64,000 nucleotides of DNA from positions 124,001 to 188,000 of the forward strand of contig NZ_CP113977.2 in NCBI RefSeq assembly GCF_026870175.2. The letters run 5' to 3'. The DNA is from Flavobacterium aestivum (lineage in GTDB: Bacteria > Bacteroidota > Bacteroidia > Flavobacteriales > Flavobacteriaceae). Under the pieces are notes generated by a model. The model was not told the origin of the DNA and searched no databases. It saw nothing but the letters and a program-made list of their open reading frames with translations. This document shows positions 35,608 through 43,956 of this stretch, one piece after another. The position numbers were made by a program, and so were the translations under genes. The stretch's first letter is position 1, and every line of letters starts with the position of its first letter.

Positions 35608-35844
35608 ATGAATGCAGAAACAGTACTTAGCGTAGCTCAAGCACTCGCTCCAGAGGAGTTGGAACGTTTCTATGTATTGATTCTAAAAGAACTCGGAAAA
35701 GCAGAGGAAAAGAAAAAGGAAAGGATTGTTCAAAAAAATACTAAAATACCCCTTATCACAGATGCCGAAAGCATGCAAAAGGTTTGGAGAAGTCTAAAAC
35801 GAGCCAAGGCTACAAAATTTAAGCATTTGCGTGCTGCGTGCTAA
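35608..35844 (+). CDS. Small basic protein, first gene of the element 2 rightward operon
   Basis: A 78-residue helical, Lys/Arg-rich protein beginning 'MNAETVLSVAQALAPEELER'. No family recognised. Its position directly right of the operator region suggests an early regulator or DNA-binding factor. Confidence 0.5.
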   Translation: MNAETVLSVAQALAPEELERFYVLILKELGKAEEKKKERIVQKNTKIPLITDAESMQKVWRSLKRAKATKFKHLRAAC

Positions 35845-35888
35845 GTCTAAATCAAGAATATTTAAATTAAAAAACCAAAAGAACCGAC

Positions 35889-35936
35889 GAGCAATTGCTC
35901 AAATTCCTTAACGCATTCGGGCATAAAGCCCGATGC
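35889..35936 (+). other. Paired palindromes in the gap before the replication-like gene
   Basis: GAGCAATTGCTC (35889-35900) is a perfect palindrome. GCATTCGGGC / GCCCGATGC (35913-35936) forms a second hairpin with no T-run. It may be a protein-binding or RNA control site for the next gene. Confidence 0.35.
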
Positions 35937-35952
35937 TGAAAGGTTATAAAAA

Positions 35953-37707
35953 ATGATTATGAAGAAACAAATTTTAGACAGCAATGTTTTTTCGGTAGCC
36001 TCTACCCTTTTGGGGTTTGGTAATACAGCTAAAAAGGAAGAAATTCAAAATACAATAGCAACAACTCTTGTAACTGATTTGAAAATTGAAACTCGAATTA
36101 TGGCGGTTTATCCCGCTATTACCCAAGAGGCTTTTTCTTCTACAATGGATAACTACAGAAAACATATTGAAGGCTATAATTTTATGGCTAGAGCCGAAAA
36201 TGAACAAACCATTAAACATAACCTACATGTTGAGTCTTTTCTAGCAGAAAATTATTTAAACGAGGTTCAAAATGAATTTTCAAAACTTTTTATTAAGCAA
36301 AATAAATCATTGCCCGCTAAAGCTTATAACAATTTGGTAGATGAGTTTTGCAAAGAATACGGAATGATTATATGCAGAAAGAAAATACAGGAAGTTAAAT
36401 ATGCAACCGAATTAATTTTTCAAAACTTGTTGCACTTGTATAATTCACAACTTATGAAACGCAATGAGCAATATATGAAGCTGGGCGTTACTGATATTAG
36501 ACCCATTGAAGAGTTCAAAGTCAATTCATTTTTGGTAACCCAATTGAAACGTAATGGAATAAACAGTTTAGACCTTTGCAGAAAGACTGTACGCAATCAT
36601 AGAAAGCGTTTAGAAGAATGCGGCGTTTTTGTTGATTACTGCTACAAAGGTCAAAACAAGCCTGTCGAATTACATATAAATACTGAAATTCTTGTAGTTT
36701 TAGACCTCAAAACTTCAAAATTAGTCGTTAATGGGAATCAATCTGTTAGCTCTGAAAATGGGAAAGATTTACCTGATAACAATGAAAATACTAGAACATT
36801 TTTAAATGAATATAAAAAGAAAGAGAATGTGAAAAACATTCCTCTTTCTGATAAGGAGTTCCCTTCGGTCACGTCTTCTAATTTTTCTACTGGAACACCG
36901 ACAAGCAAAGAGCAAAATCCAACTCAGGGGGCGGGCGCGAAAAACACTAAAATTTCAGAAACTCAGTCCGAAAAACTCTTAAATCTAATTTTGCACCCAC
37001 AAGAACTGGCGGAAAACCTTGCTGACAAGCAATACAGCAACTACAAACCGATAGATTTGCGTATTCTCGAAAAAGAAGCTTTCAACGGAACAATGCTAAA
37101 AGAAGAGTTTAGAGAGCTTTGTATTCAAGATTTTTTCAAGAGTATATCGAAAATTTATAAGAACAGCACCCCTTATTCCGGTTCTTGGAAAAAGGCAATT
37201 ACCCTGTATATGAATTATAAATGGATTTCATTTAATGGAGATTCTTTTAATAAAGCCAATATTTTAGAAGATATAACCCAAATGCGTTGGCGTGGTGAGT
37301 GGGCTAGAAAGTGGTTTGTAAAAAATGAATTCCCTCCCCTATTCCCTTACGATTATTTTGACATGACCCGCAAGACCTCTAAAGAAGTTGGTTTTGAATA
37401 TACAAAGGTAAAATATGCAGAACATTTGCAGTCAAAAGCGAAGTATGCGGCACTAAAAAAGAAACAACAAGCGAATGCTGTACGCAGAAAAGAAAAAATA
37501 AACCACTCTAAAAAATGTGAAAACGAAATAAACCGATTCTTCAAGAAGAAAATCACAATGCCCCAGTTGTTCGATTATGTAGAAAAGAATTTACCAGCGG
37601 ACTTCTTAGAAAAGCTGCCAACTATGATTGAAAAGAAATCATTAAATATGAATCAAAAGGCGGCTTTCGATGATGATTTTTTAAAGTATAATCTCTCTGA
37701 ATTTTAA
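35953..37707 (+). CDS. Putative replication initiator-like protein of element 2
   Basis: A 584-residue basic protein with a winged-helix-like segment in the middle ('RNGINSLDLCRKTVRNHRKR', then 'LEECGVFVDYCYKGQNKP'). A low-complexity linker rich in Ser/Thr/Asn/Gly follows (about residues 260-335), then a helical C-terminal domain ending in Lys-rich helices. I do not recognise a family. Size, basic charge, HTH-like core and place in the early region suggest replication initiation; other DNA-binding roles are possible. Confidence 0.5.
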   Translation: MIMKKQILDSNVFSVASTLLGFGNTAKKEEIQNTIATTLVTDLKIETRIMAVYPAITQEAFSSTMDNYRKHIEGYNFMARAENEQTIKHNLHVESFLAENYLNEVQNEFSKLFIKQNKSLPAKAYNNLVDEFCKEYGMIICRKKIQEVKYATELIFQNLLHLYNSQLMKRNEQYMKLGVTDIRPIEEFKVNSFLVTQLKRNGINSLDLCRKTVRNHRKRLEECGVFVDYCYKGQNKPVELHINTEILVVLDLKTSKLVVNGNQSVSSENGKDLPDNNENTRTFLNEYKKKENVKNIPLSDKEFPSVTSSNFSTGTPTSKEQNPTQGAGAKNTKISETQSEKLLNLILHPQELAENLADKQYSNYKPIDLRILEKEAFNGTMLKEEFRELCIQDFFKSISKIYKNSTPYSGSWKKAITLYMNYKWISFNGDSFNKANILEDITQMRWRGEWARKWFVKNEFPPLFPYDYFDMTRKTSKEVGFEYTKVKYAEHLQSKAKYAALKKKQQANAVRRKEKINHSKKCENEINRFFKKKITMPQLFDYVEKNLPADFLEKLPTMIEKKSLNMNQKAAFDDDFLKYNLSEF

Positions 37708-37752
37708 TACCTAATAAGCGCTAATTAACTAACGAACCTATATCATTTATGT

Positions 37753-37983
37753 ATGGCTGTATTTGTACCCGAAAATTCTAAAATAAAAATGGTAATCCTT
37801 ACCCAAAACAATGAGAGTAATGCGGTCTGGTATTCACCCATACAACAAAACCAACGCAATAGTAAATCGATAATTAGTAGTATGCTAAGACGATTTGATA
37901 AGCACAAACTAGCTAAAATAACTAATGTTATCCAATTTTACGAAAATGGAAATTTAATTGAACAAATAAACCTCATTGATTAA
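37753..37983 (+). CDS. Hypothetical 76-residue protein
   Basis: A small beta-rich basic protein ('MAVFVPENSKIKMVILTQNN'), with no signal or membrane segment. It lies in the early operon, 45 bases after the replication-like gene and 24 bases before the next. Function unknown. Confidence 0.5.
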   Translation: MAVFVPENSKIKMVILTQNNESNAVWYSPIQQNQRNSKSIISSMLRRFDKHKLAKITNVIQFYENGNLIEQINLID

Positions 37984-38007
37984 CTAATCAAATCTCATAC
38001 ATAATTT

Positions 38008-38343
38008 ATGAATCTTAAAACTTTAAATTATATAAGAAATAAATCCCAATTACAGGATTTGTATTTAAATCAAATACCCGAAAGAGTATTGGAAAGGGAA
38101 ATTAACGACATTCTTAAAGAAACAAGAACTGGGGTTCCGATGGGTATGAGGCATCAAGCAAAAGCTTTACTGACACATGAGATTATAATATTCATTGACA
38201 GGAACGGAACACCTGACGGTTATTTATTGTCAGAGGAATTGGAAATTAAATTAAATAAGTATCGAGACCGATTGACTAGAAATAAACTATTGCAATGGGA
38301 GTTTGAACAGAATAAGAAAATAAGCAGAGACAATTTTAAATAA
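38008..38343 (+). CDS. Small conserved element protein, paralogue of 8272-8598
   Basis: A 111-residue homologue of the element 1 protein at 8272-8598 (blocks 'YIRNK', 'INDIL', 'P-GMR', 'NGTPDGYLLSEELE'). It is the last gene before a strong terminator. Presence in the early region of both elements suggests common ancestry of part of their replication or control modules. Confidence 0.65.
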   Translation: MNLKTLNYIRNKSQLQDLYLNQIPERVLEREINDILKETRTGVPMGMRHQAKALLTHEIIIFIDRNGTPDGYLLSEELEIKLNKYRDRLTRNKLLQWEFEQNKKISRDNFK

Positions 38344-38384
38344 GCATATAATATGTCGATTATTATTTAAAATGTATTTAAAAA

Positions 38385-38422
38385 AATAGGCTGTCTCATT
38401 TTTGAGACAGCCTATTTTTTTT
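38385..38422 (+). terminator. Strong terminator ending the early operon
   Basis: Stem AATAGGCTGTCTCA / TGAGACAGCCTATT followed by eight T. The next 440 bases up to the Hcp gene are AT-rich with no gene; a TATATTTG at 38820-38827 may be part of the Hcp promoter. Confidence 0.85.
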
Positions 38423-38866
38423 AAAGAGCTTTACAGTGTTTACAAATATGAAGGATAATATTTTATATGATAGCCTCGTAAATATGCATTTATATTAAGA
38501 TATGTATAACCCGAATGCAATTGAAAAACTTCATACGGTAATATTTTTTTTGAAATGGATAAAACTTAATAGATTCTACACAATTTAAATCAAAATATTC
38601 TGTATAAATATCCCCCAGTCTTTTATAGTGGTAGAATCTTCAAAAAAATGGTATTTATTTAGGAGTAAAATCATTTTTTATTTGATTATTCAAAAATTTA
38701 GAAAATGCAAATTCAAAAATTTGTGGAAATTCATTGTTGACAATTCGATATAAACACATTACATTTTAATTTTTATAATATTATATTTTGTTTGTAGCTA
38801 AAATACTAAAAAACATTGTTATATTTGAAGCCAGATTTTTACAAATAATTTCATACAATTAAGAAT

Positions 38867-39544
38867 ATGTTTTTTTTAGGGATTTTAAAATTAGATAACG
38901 TAGAATACAGGCTACTCTCATTTCGTTACCATATCATGCAGCCAGTTGATTCTTGGGGAAAGTCAAAAGGACACCAAAGTCCATTTAGTTATAATGTAGT
39001 GATTGAATCAGATGATAGTACCGATCTGTTAGAATGGATAATTAGTGCCGAACCAAAAGACGGTACTTTTACATTTTATAAAGCCGATGGTGAGAGTAAG
39101 TATAGAGACATAAATTTTAAAAAAGCATATTGTGTTTCGCATACAGAAATGTTTATGTCCGATGGAACCTTACCCCTATACCAATTTATAACAATATCAG
39201 AACCAAGACAATTATTGCCTAAAAAACCTATTGTACAACCTGTAAAAATAGAACCGCAAGAGTCCAAATGGATTACTGATATAAAATGGATGTGTCCCGA
39301 AATGAAAAAAACTATAAACAAGGCTGATGTTGGAAACAAAGTAAGTCTTTTGGTTAGAACAATCAATTATAAAGAGGGCGAAACTGTATCTATAATAATT
39401 GATGAAGCAAATGGGGAAGATATTAAAACTGATACTAAAGAAATTACATTTAGTGGACAAGTAAATGCTGACGGTTTTGCAGAACTAAAAAAAGAAGTTA
39501 TGATACATACACCAGCAAAAAAAGAAGAAGCAAATCTTTTTTAA
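38867..39544 (+). CDS. Type VI secretion tube protein Hcp (TssD) with a C-terminal extension
   Basis: A 225-residue protein. Residues 1-120 have the Bacteroidota TssD pattern: 'LKLDNVEYRLLSFRYHI', 'VVIESDDSTDLLEWI', 'DGTFTFYK', 'FKKAYCVSHTEMF' and 'PLYQFITIS'. Residues 135-225 are an extra Ig-like domain ('DVGNKVSLLVRTINYKEGET', 'ITFSGQVNADGFAEL') of the kind attached to type VI spike or tube proteins in this phylum. There is no other T6SS gene here, so this is an orphan cargo Hcp that would load onto a chromosomal T6SS. It converges on the lipoprotein/zincin operon (21 bases between stops). Confidence 0.85.
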   Translation: MFFLGILKLDNVEYRLLSFRYHIMQPVDSWGKSKGHQSPFSYNVVIESDDSTDLLEWIISAEPKDGTFTFYKADGESKYRDINFKKAYCVSHTEMFMSDGTLPLYQFITISEPRQLLPKKPIVQPVKIEPQESKWITDIKWMCPEMKKTINKADVGNKVSLLVRTINYKEGETVSIIIDEANGEDIKTDTKEITFSGQVNADGFAELKKEVMIHTPAKKEEANLF

Positions 39545-39564
39545 ATTGTTTTGAACCTACAAAA

Positions 39565-40038
39565 TTAATTTTCGTGCATTATGAATTGTTCATTATTACA
39601 AGCTTTTACCCTAACAGTATCTTTTTCAAAAACAAGTCCTATATCACCCTTTAGTACCTTTTGAATTTGTTGAGGAGTCCATTTATTTTCACTTCTTACA
39701 CCATTAATATAAATATCTGGCCAGAAACGAGCAGTCAAAATAGTTAAATGTATTATGTTATTTTCAATCTTGAATGGTTCTACTTGATATTTAATTAAAT
39801 GAAAATCACAATCACTGTTTTCTTTTATAGAGTAAAATATAACTTTCGTCAATTTATCTAAAGGACATTTGTCTCGTAAAATATGATTTTTATCTTCGAT
39901 ATAAACCATAATTGCACCTTGGGGTACCATCATTTTTAATTGAGGGCTATACTCTATTTTAGTTACACAGTAATCGTCTAATTTTGGTTTCTCATTACAA
40001 CATATACAAAGAAGAGCAAGAAATATGATTTTTTTCAT
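39565..40038 (-). CDS. Lipoprotein, candidate immunity protein 1
   Basis: A 157-residue protein with a short lipoprotein signal ('FLALLCICCNEKPK'). Its body resembles the two genes upstream on the same strand, ending in the shared 'KGDIGLVFEKDTVRV' followed by a Cys. It is the most diverged of the three. Outer-membrane or periplasmic location fits protection against a T6SS effector that acts in the periplasm. Confidence 0.65.
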   Translation of the reverse strand: MKKIIFLALLCICCNEKPKLDDYCVTKIEYSPQLKMMVPQGAIMVYIEDKNHILRDKCPLDKLTKVIFYSIKENSDCDFHLIKYQVEPFKIENNIIHLTILTARFWPDIYINGVRSENKWTPQQIQKVLKGDIGLVFEKDTVRVKACNNEQFIMHEN

Positions 40039-40147
40039 AGAGTTACATTTTACTTTTTCAATTGAATAAAGCTGTTGATATTCTTACATTCCCAAAACTT
40101 TATGAAATAATCTATTACATTACTAGGATATTCATATTTTCAAAGCC

Positions 40148-40621
40148 TTAGCCTTTTATTAATTTTATGATTACTTTATTGTCGCTACAACTTCCTGCCC
40201 GTATCGTATCATTGTCAAAAATCAACCCTATATCTCCGCTTAATTTATCAGTAATTATTAATAAATCCTCATTTTCTCTGTGAAGTTGTCCATCTGAATT
40301 AAGAGGCAAAAAAGATTTTGTCCAAAATAAAAATGAAACAGAATTTGCTTTTTTTAATGGTATTTTACTAACTATACAATGAACAACATTCCTGTCTCCT
40401 TTTTTCATTGAAAATATAATAATTTTTTTTAGCCTTCCTTTTAGAATTTTTTTCAAAATGGCTGAATCCTCAACTTTAATATTTATTTGTAAAGTTGGTT
40501 GTTTTGATTTATAGTTAGAAAACTCCTCATATTCTAATCTTTCGATACAAACAGTTGGTTTTGTTTCTTTATTCGAATTACATGAGATTATGAATAAAAA
40601 TATTAATAATGTTTTTTTCAT
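40148..40621 (-). CDS. Lipoprotein, candidate immunity protein 2
   Basis: A 157-residue paralogue with lipobox 'LFIISCNSNK'. It shares 'INIKVEDSA-LKK', 'KKIIIFSMKK-D' and 'SGDIGLIFDNDTIRAGSC' with the next gene up. It lies between its two paralogues with gaps of about 110 bp. Confidence 0.65.
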   Translation of the reverse strand: MKKTLLIFLFIISCNSNKETKPTVCIERLEYEEFSNYKSKQPTLQINIKVEDSAILKKILKGRLKKIIIFSMKKGDRNVVHCIVSKIPLKKANSVSFLFWTKSFLPLNSDGQLHRENEDLLIITDKLSGDIGLIFDNDTIRAGSCSDNKVIIKLIKG

Positions 40622-40733
40622 AAGGTTATATTTTTACTAGTAACAATTAGATTAAAGCCTGTAGCATTTCATTCCTAAAAGCTTTAATAAAATGATTTCA
40701 CACATTAAAGTGTTTTAAATTTATATGAGTCAA

Positions 40734-41204
40734 TTACTTAATTGTTTGAATTATAAATTTTCTGTCTTTACAACTTCCAACTCGTATTGTATCATTGTCA
40801 AAAACTAAACCTATATCTCCGTTCAATGCTTTTATTATTTCATCTGATTTCCATGTTTTTCTGTTATTTAGAACATTAGGTTTGAAATAACTTGTACGAA
40901 TTAGAAAAGAAAAGGTATTTCCTGATCTAAAAAGGCGTTCATGAGTTTGATAATAAATAAATAGCTTATCCTCTTTTTTTATAGAAAATATAAGGAGTTC
41001 TTTTAATTTTCCTCCTTCTAGTTTCTTGCAAACAGACGAATCTTCAACTTTAATATTTATTGTTACAGCTGGTGATTCACCTAAATTATCGTTTAAAGGT
41101 TCATAGTACTTTATACTTTCTACACAAATAGTTGATTTTGTTTTTTTATCAGTATGGCATGAAACTATAAATACTATTGTTAAAAAGATTAATACTTTTT
41201 TCAT
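40734..41204 (-). CDS. Lipoprotein, candidate immunity protein 3 (adjacent to the effector)
   Basis: A 156-residue protein with lipobox 'IVFIVSCHTD'. Its start overlaps the effector stop by four bases (ATGA), so the two are translationally coupled. It shares 'NGDIGLVFDNDTIRVGSC' with the paralogues. As the gene directly after the zincin effector, it is the best candidate for the cognate immunity protein. Confidence 0.7.
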   Translation of the reverse strand: MKKVLIFLTIVFIVSCHTDKKTKSTICVESIKYYEPLNDNLGESPAVTINIKVEDSSVCKKLEGGKLKELLIFSIKKEDKLFIYYQTHERLFRSGNTFSFLIRTSYFKPNVLNNRKTWKSDEIIKALNGDIGLVFDNDTIRVGSCKDRKFIIQTIK

Positions 41205-42091
41205 AAGGTTATATTTTTACTTTCAATTTGTTCTATAAATCCCTTATAATCTTCAAGCTTTCCGAATGCTTTTTTAAAGTCGTCAGGATACATATTAGCT
41301 TGTGCCATACCATAATGATACTGACCAGCTTTAAAACGAAAGGAAACAAATTTCCAATTTCTGTCAACTAAAGTTTGATGGGTATAAGCTCTTCTTTCTG
41401 AATTTATATGTGTTTTGTTTTTTACATCGTTAATGCAATCTACTAAATGTTTGTGTTCGTGGGCACAAACGCTCATAATATCATAACCCGTGTCAAAATT
41501 CAGACCAATTCGACCATAATCTATGCTTATTTCAGCTTCTAGGTCTTTTAAGTATTCTGAATATTTAGCATAGCCCCCAACCCTTGTAATTCCAAGCTCT
41601 GTTCCTTCAAGTTGTTCTCTTGCTCCATCTGTCCATCCATCTGTCCTTCTTTTTATTTCAGCTTTACTTAAATGCCTATTTAAATTATCAGCATCTGTGA
41701 TAGTTTTATATTTCAATTCATTCAAGCTATAACCTGCTTCTTGATAGTAATGATTGTATATTTTTTCGGCAACATTCATTCGGGTTACATAGGATAAATC
41801 AGTTATTATAGTTCCATATTTTTTAGCAGCTTCTAAGTTTACTATATTCCCAATACCAGTAAAAGAAACATCTTTGTCATAGAATTCTTTAGGGAGAGTA
41901 CCATGTGAATAAGGTATTCTAGCGGTATCCCTTCCTGTAATGAATATTCTTTTTGTGCTATTCTCTGTTGAGCCAAGATAATTACCTGACATGTCAAAAT
42001 AGTCACCTTCTTCTATGTCAAGAATTCTTAATGTTACGTGCTGAAAACTAGTGTCACCGTCTACTGATTTAATTCGATAAGTTAAGCCCAT
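41201..42091 (-). CDS. Putative T6SS zincin effector
   Basis: A 296-residue protein without signal peptide. It has a metalloprotease motif HExxH (His-Glu-His-Lys-His, residues 211-215) in 'SVCAHEHKHLVD'. The N-terminal 60 residues look like a beta-rich domain and the middle is helical. Absence of a signal, neighbouring orphan Hcp and coupled lipoproteins all fit a T6SS effector with periplasmic immunity. The protease substrate is unknown. It could also be a cytosolic protease. Confidence 0.65.
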   Translation of the reverse strand: MGLTYRIKSVDGDTSFQHVTLRILDIEEGDYFDMSGNYLGSTENSTKRIFITGRDTARIPYSHGTLPKEFYDKDVSFTGIGNIVNLEAAKKYGTIITDLSYVTRMNVAEKIYNHYYQEAGYSLNELKYKTITDADNLNRHLSKAEIKRRTDGWTDGAREQLEGTELGITRVGGYAKYSEYLKDLEAEISIDYGRIGLNFDTGYDIMSVCAHEHKHLVDCINDVKNKTHINSERRAYTHQTLVDRNWKFVSFRFKAGQYHYGMAQANMYPDDFKKAFGKLEDYKGFIEQIESKNITL

Positions 42092-42461
42092 TATATTTTT
42101 TCTACTAGGTTTATATTTTACTTCTTTCTTTAGTTCCGCTATACCTTCAGTATTACTTTATCGCTAATAGTAATTATTCTTAAATCGGTAAAAGCATCAT
42201 TTGATATTCTAATTTGTAAGATTAGTTCTTAAACAAATCTAAAGCTTTTTCTTAATATACACCCTATTGCAGAAAATGTTTTTTACAAGATTAGAATTGT
42301 GAAACTACACCATTTTTTGCAAAGCCTTTGCAAAAGAAACCCAACCTCAAGTAAAGTCCGCAAAAGTCCGCATTACCCCTAATCGCTATAAAATCCTGTC
42401 TAATATTTGCACTCAACAATGAAACAACACCCCTAATACTCTATACAAGACCGAAACGAAA
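42092..42461. other. Gap between the T6SS islet and the virus-like operon
   Basis: An AT-rich upstream region of the effector is followed by the shared motif at 42316-42340 and a promoter-like AATATTTG (42400-42407) before the 42462 start. No gene seen. Confidence 0.45.
42316..42340 (+). promoter_or_regulatory. TTTGCAAAG motif shared with element 1, upstream of the virus-like operon
   Basis: Matches 8623-8647 at 24 of 25 positions: two TTTGCAAA half-palindromes and an AGAAAC tail. In element 1 it precedes the primase; here it precedes the structural operon by about 120 bp. A common regulator could bind both. Confidence 0.5.
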
Positions 42462-43169
42462 ATGAATGCAGATAACTTGTTACACAGAACTTTATTAGGC
42501 GGTCAAGAGTATGAGCCGTTGTTCCCCAAGGTTAGCTCAAAAAGAACCTACCTAGGCAACGGCAATACTTTTGTAACTGTTCAATTCATGCAGAAATGGA
42601 TAGCAAAGCACAATTATCAAACAAAGAAAATTGCAAAGCTTTTGCAAAAGGACACATTGAAAGAAACATGCGATAGTATTTACTGGTTCCTATATCACCA
42701 TATTCAGTATAAAGCCGATACGCAGAACCAAGACTTACAAAGTCCTTCTTATGCATTCGAGCATCGCGCAATAGGAATGGATTGTAAATCATATTCCGTT
42801 TTCGCGAGTTGCATATTGCTTAATTTAGGAATTAGGCACTATATCCGACAAATAAAACAGCCGAGTTGGAAACCTGAATTATTTACCCACGTGTATGTGA
42901 TAGTGCCATTAAATCAAGAAACAGCAGACATAAAAGACGGTTATTTCATCATAGATGCAACCACCAGTAATAACAGAGAACCGATATATACAATGGCAGA
43001 AGATACCGAAGTTAATTTACCGCATTATGGGTTAAACGCTCCTAGGTCTACCCGTAAAGGGTTTGCGAAGAAAACTAAAACCTTTTCAAAAAAAGAATCA
43101 AACCTAGGGATTTATGCCGTCATAGGCGGAATTATAGGCGGTGTGTTTGTTTTTGGAAAAAAAAATTAA
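42462..43169 (+). CDS. Transglutaminase-fold (papain-like) protein with a C-terminal membrane anchor
   Basis: A 235-residue protein whose transglutaminase/cysteine-protease triad is recognisable: Cys108 in 'IGMDCKSYS', His143 in 'FTHVYVIV' and Asp165 in 'IIDATTS'. The C-terminus is a single membrane segment ('IYAVIGGIIGGVFVFGKK'). It is the first gene of the virus-like operon. In a membrane-containing virion such an enzyme might mature structural proteins or act on the host wall at entry. The family is clear, the role inferred. Confidence 0.7.
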   Translation: MNADNLLHRTLLGGQEYEPLFPKVSSKRTYLGNGNTFVTVQFMQKWIAKHNYQTKKIAKLLQKDTLKETCDSIYWFLYHHIQYKADTQNQDLQSPSYAFEHRAIGMDCKSYSVFASCILLNLGIRHYIRQIKQPSWKPELFTHVYVIVPLNQETADIKDGYFIIDATTSNNREPIYTMAEDTEVNLPHYGLNAPRSTRKGFAKKTKTFSKKESNLGIYAVIGGIIGGVFVFGKKN

Positions 43170-43180
43170 AACAATGAAGT

Positions 43181-43936
43181 ATGATAATTATTAATGCAGA
43201 TGAAAACGGTTTAGGAAAACCGAAGTGGATGCGAAACGTCAATTTAAAAAATGCTGTTAAAGCGACAGTTGCGCCACAAACTTTGATTTTGAAAAAGCAT
43301 CCAAAACGACCTCCGCCACCGCCTCCACCTCCGCCACCTATATACGACGATGCCGAATCCAGTTACAATGAAACTGATTCCTTTGAAGACAGCGAAGAGC
43401 AAGGACTAGGAAGGTCAAAAAGACCTAAGAAAGGTCTCAAAAAACTGGTTCGAAAAGTGAATCTTAAAAACACTATTAAGGTTGCAAAGTTTGCAGGTCC
43501 TCTAGTAGCGGGAATTATACCAGGAGGAGGCACGGCAATGAAGGTATTGGATTCCAAAGTGGGTAAAACGGTTATGAAAGTGGCAAAATCCAAAATCGTA
43601 AAAAAAGGGGTCAAACTGGCGCAGTCAAAGGTAGGTAGAGCGGTTGTAAACCAAGCTAGGGCAAAAATTGAAGGCGTAAGTGAGATTGAACCTAGAGGGT
43701 TTTCGGAAACTGCTGCAAAAGAGATTGCAATTAACGACACCAATAGCAGTACCAATACGAACACATCGGAAGCCGTGAATGAGCCTGTAGGCGAATTAAC
43801 CCCTGTAAAACAGGTAGAACCCGTTACCGAAAAATTGATACCACCTGATGCGGGAAAAAAGAACAACACTATGCTTTATGTCATTGGAGCGGTTGTTATA
43901 GTGGGTGGAATTTACATGGCAACAAAAAAAAAGTAA
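43181..43936 (+). CDS. Basic membrane-anchored protein with a polyproline spacer (structural candidate)
   Basis: A 251-residue protein. After a short N-terminal part, 'RNVNLKNAVKATVAP' is echoed later by 'RKVNLKNTIKVAKFAGP', so the region is duplicated around a run of ten prolines and an acidic spacer. Both halves are preceded by 'GLG'. The C-terminus is a single membrane segment ending in Lys ('YVIGAVVIVGGIYMATKKK'). There is no TonB C-terminal domain, so it is not TonB. A basic minor virion protein linking membrane and genome is one reading. Confidence 0.55.
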   Translation: MIIINADENGLGKPKWMRNVNLKNAVKATVAPQTLILKKHPKRPPPPPPPPPPIYDDAESSYNETDSFEDSEEQGLGRSKRPKKGLKKLVRKVNLKNTIKVAKFAGPLVAGIIPGGGTAMKVLDSKVGKTVMKVAKSKIVKKGVKLAQSKVGRAVVNQARAKIEGVSEIEPRGFSETAAKEIAINDTNSSTNTNTSEAVNEPVGELTPVKQVEPVTEKLIPPDAGKKNNTMLYVIGAVVIVGGIYMATKKK

Positions 43937-43956
43937 GTAATTAAATCAACACAAAA

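Noticed and set aside
38867..39544. Hcp-like protein as a phage tail tube
   Set aside because: It matches type VI TssD with its Ig-like extension and no other tail, sheath or baseplate gene is present.
43306..43340. Polyproline run suggesting TonB
   Set aside because: No TonB C-terminal domain; the membrane segment is at the C-terminus and no ExbB/ExbD genes are near.
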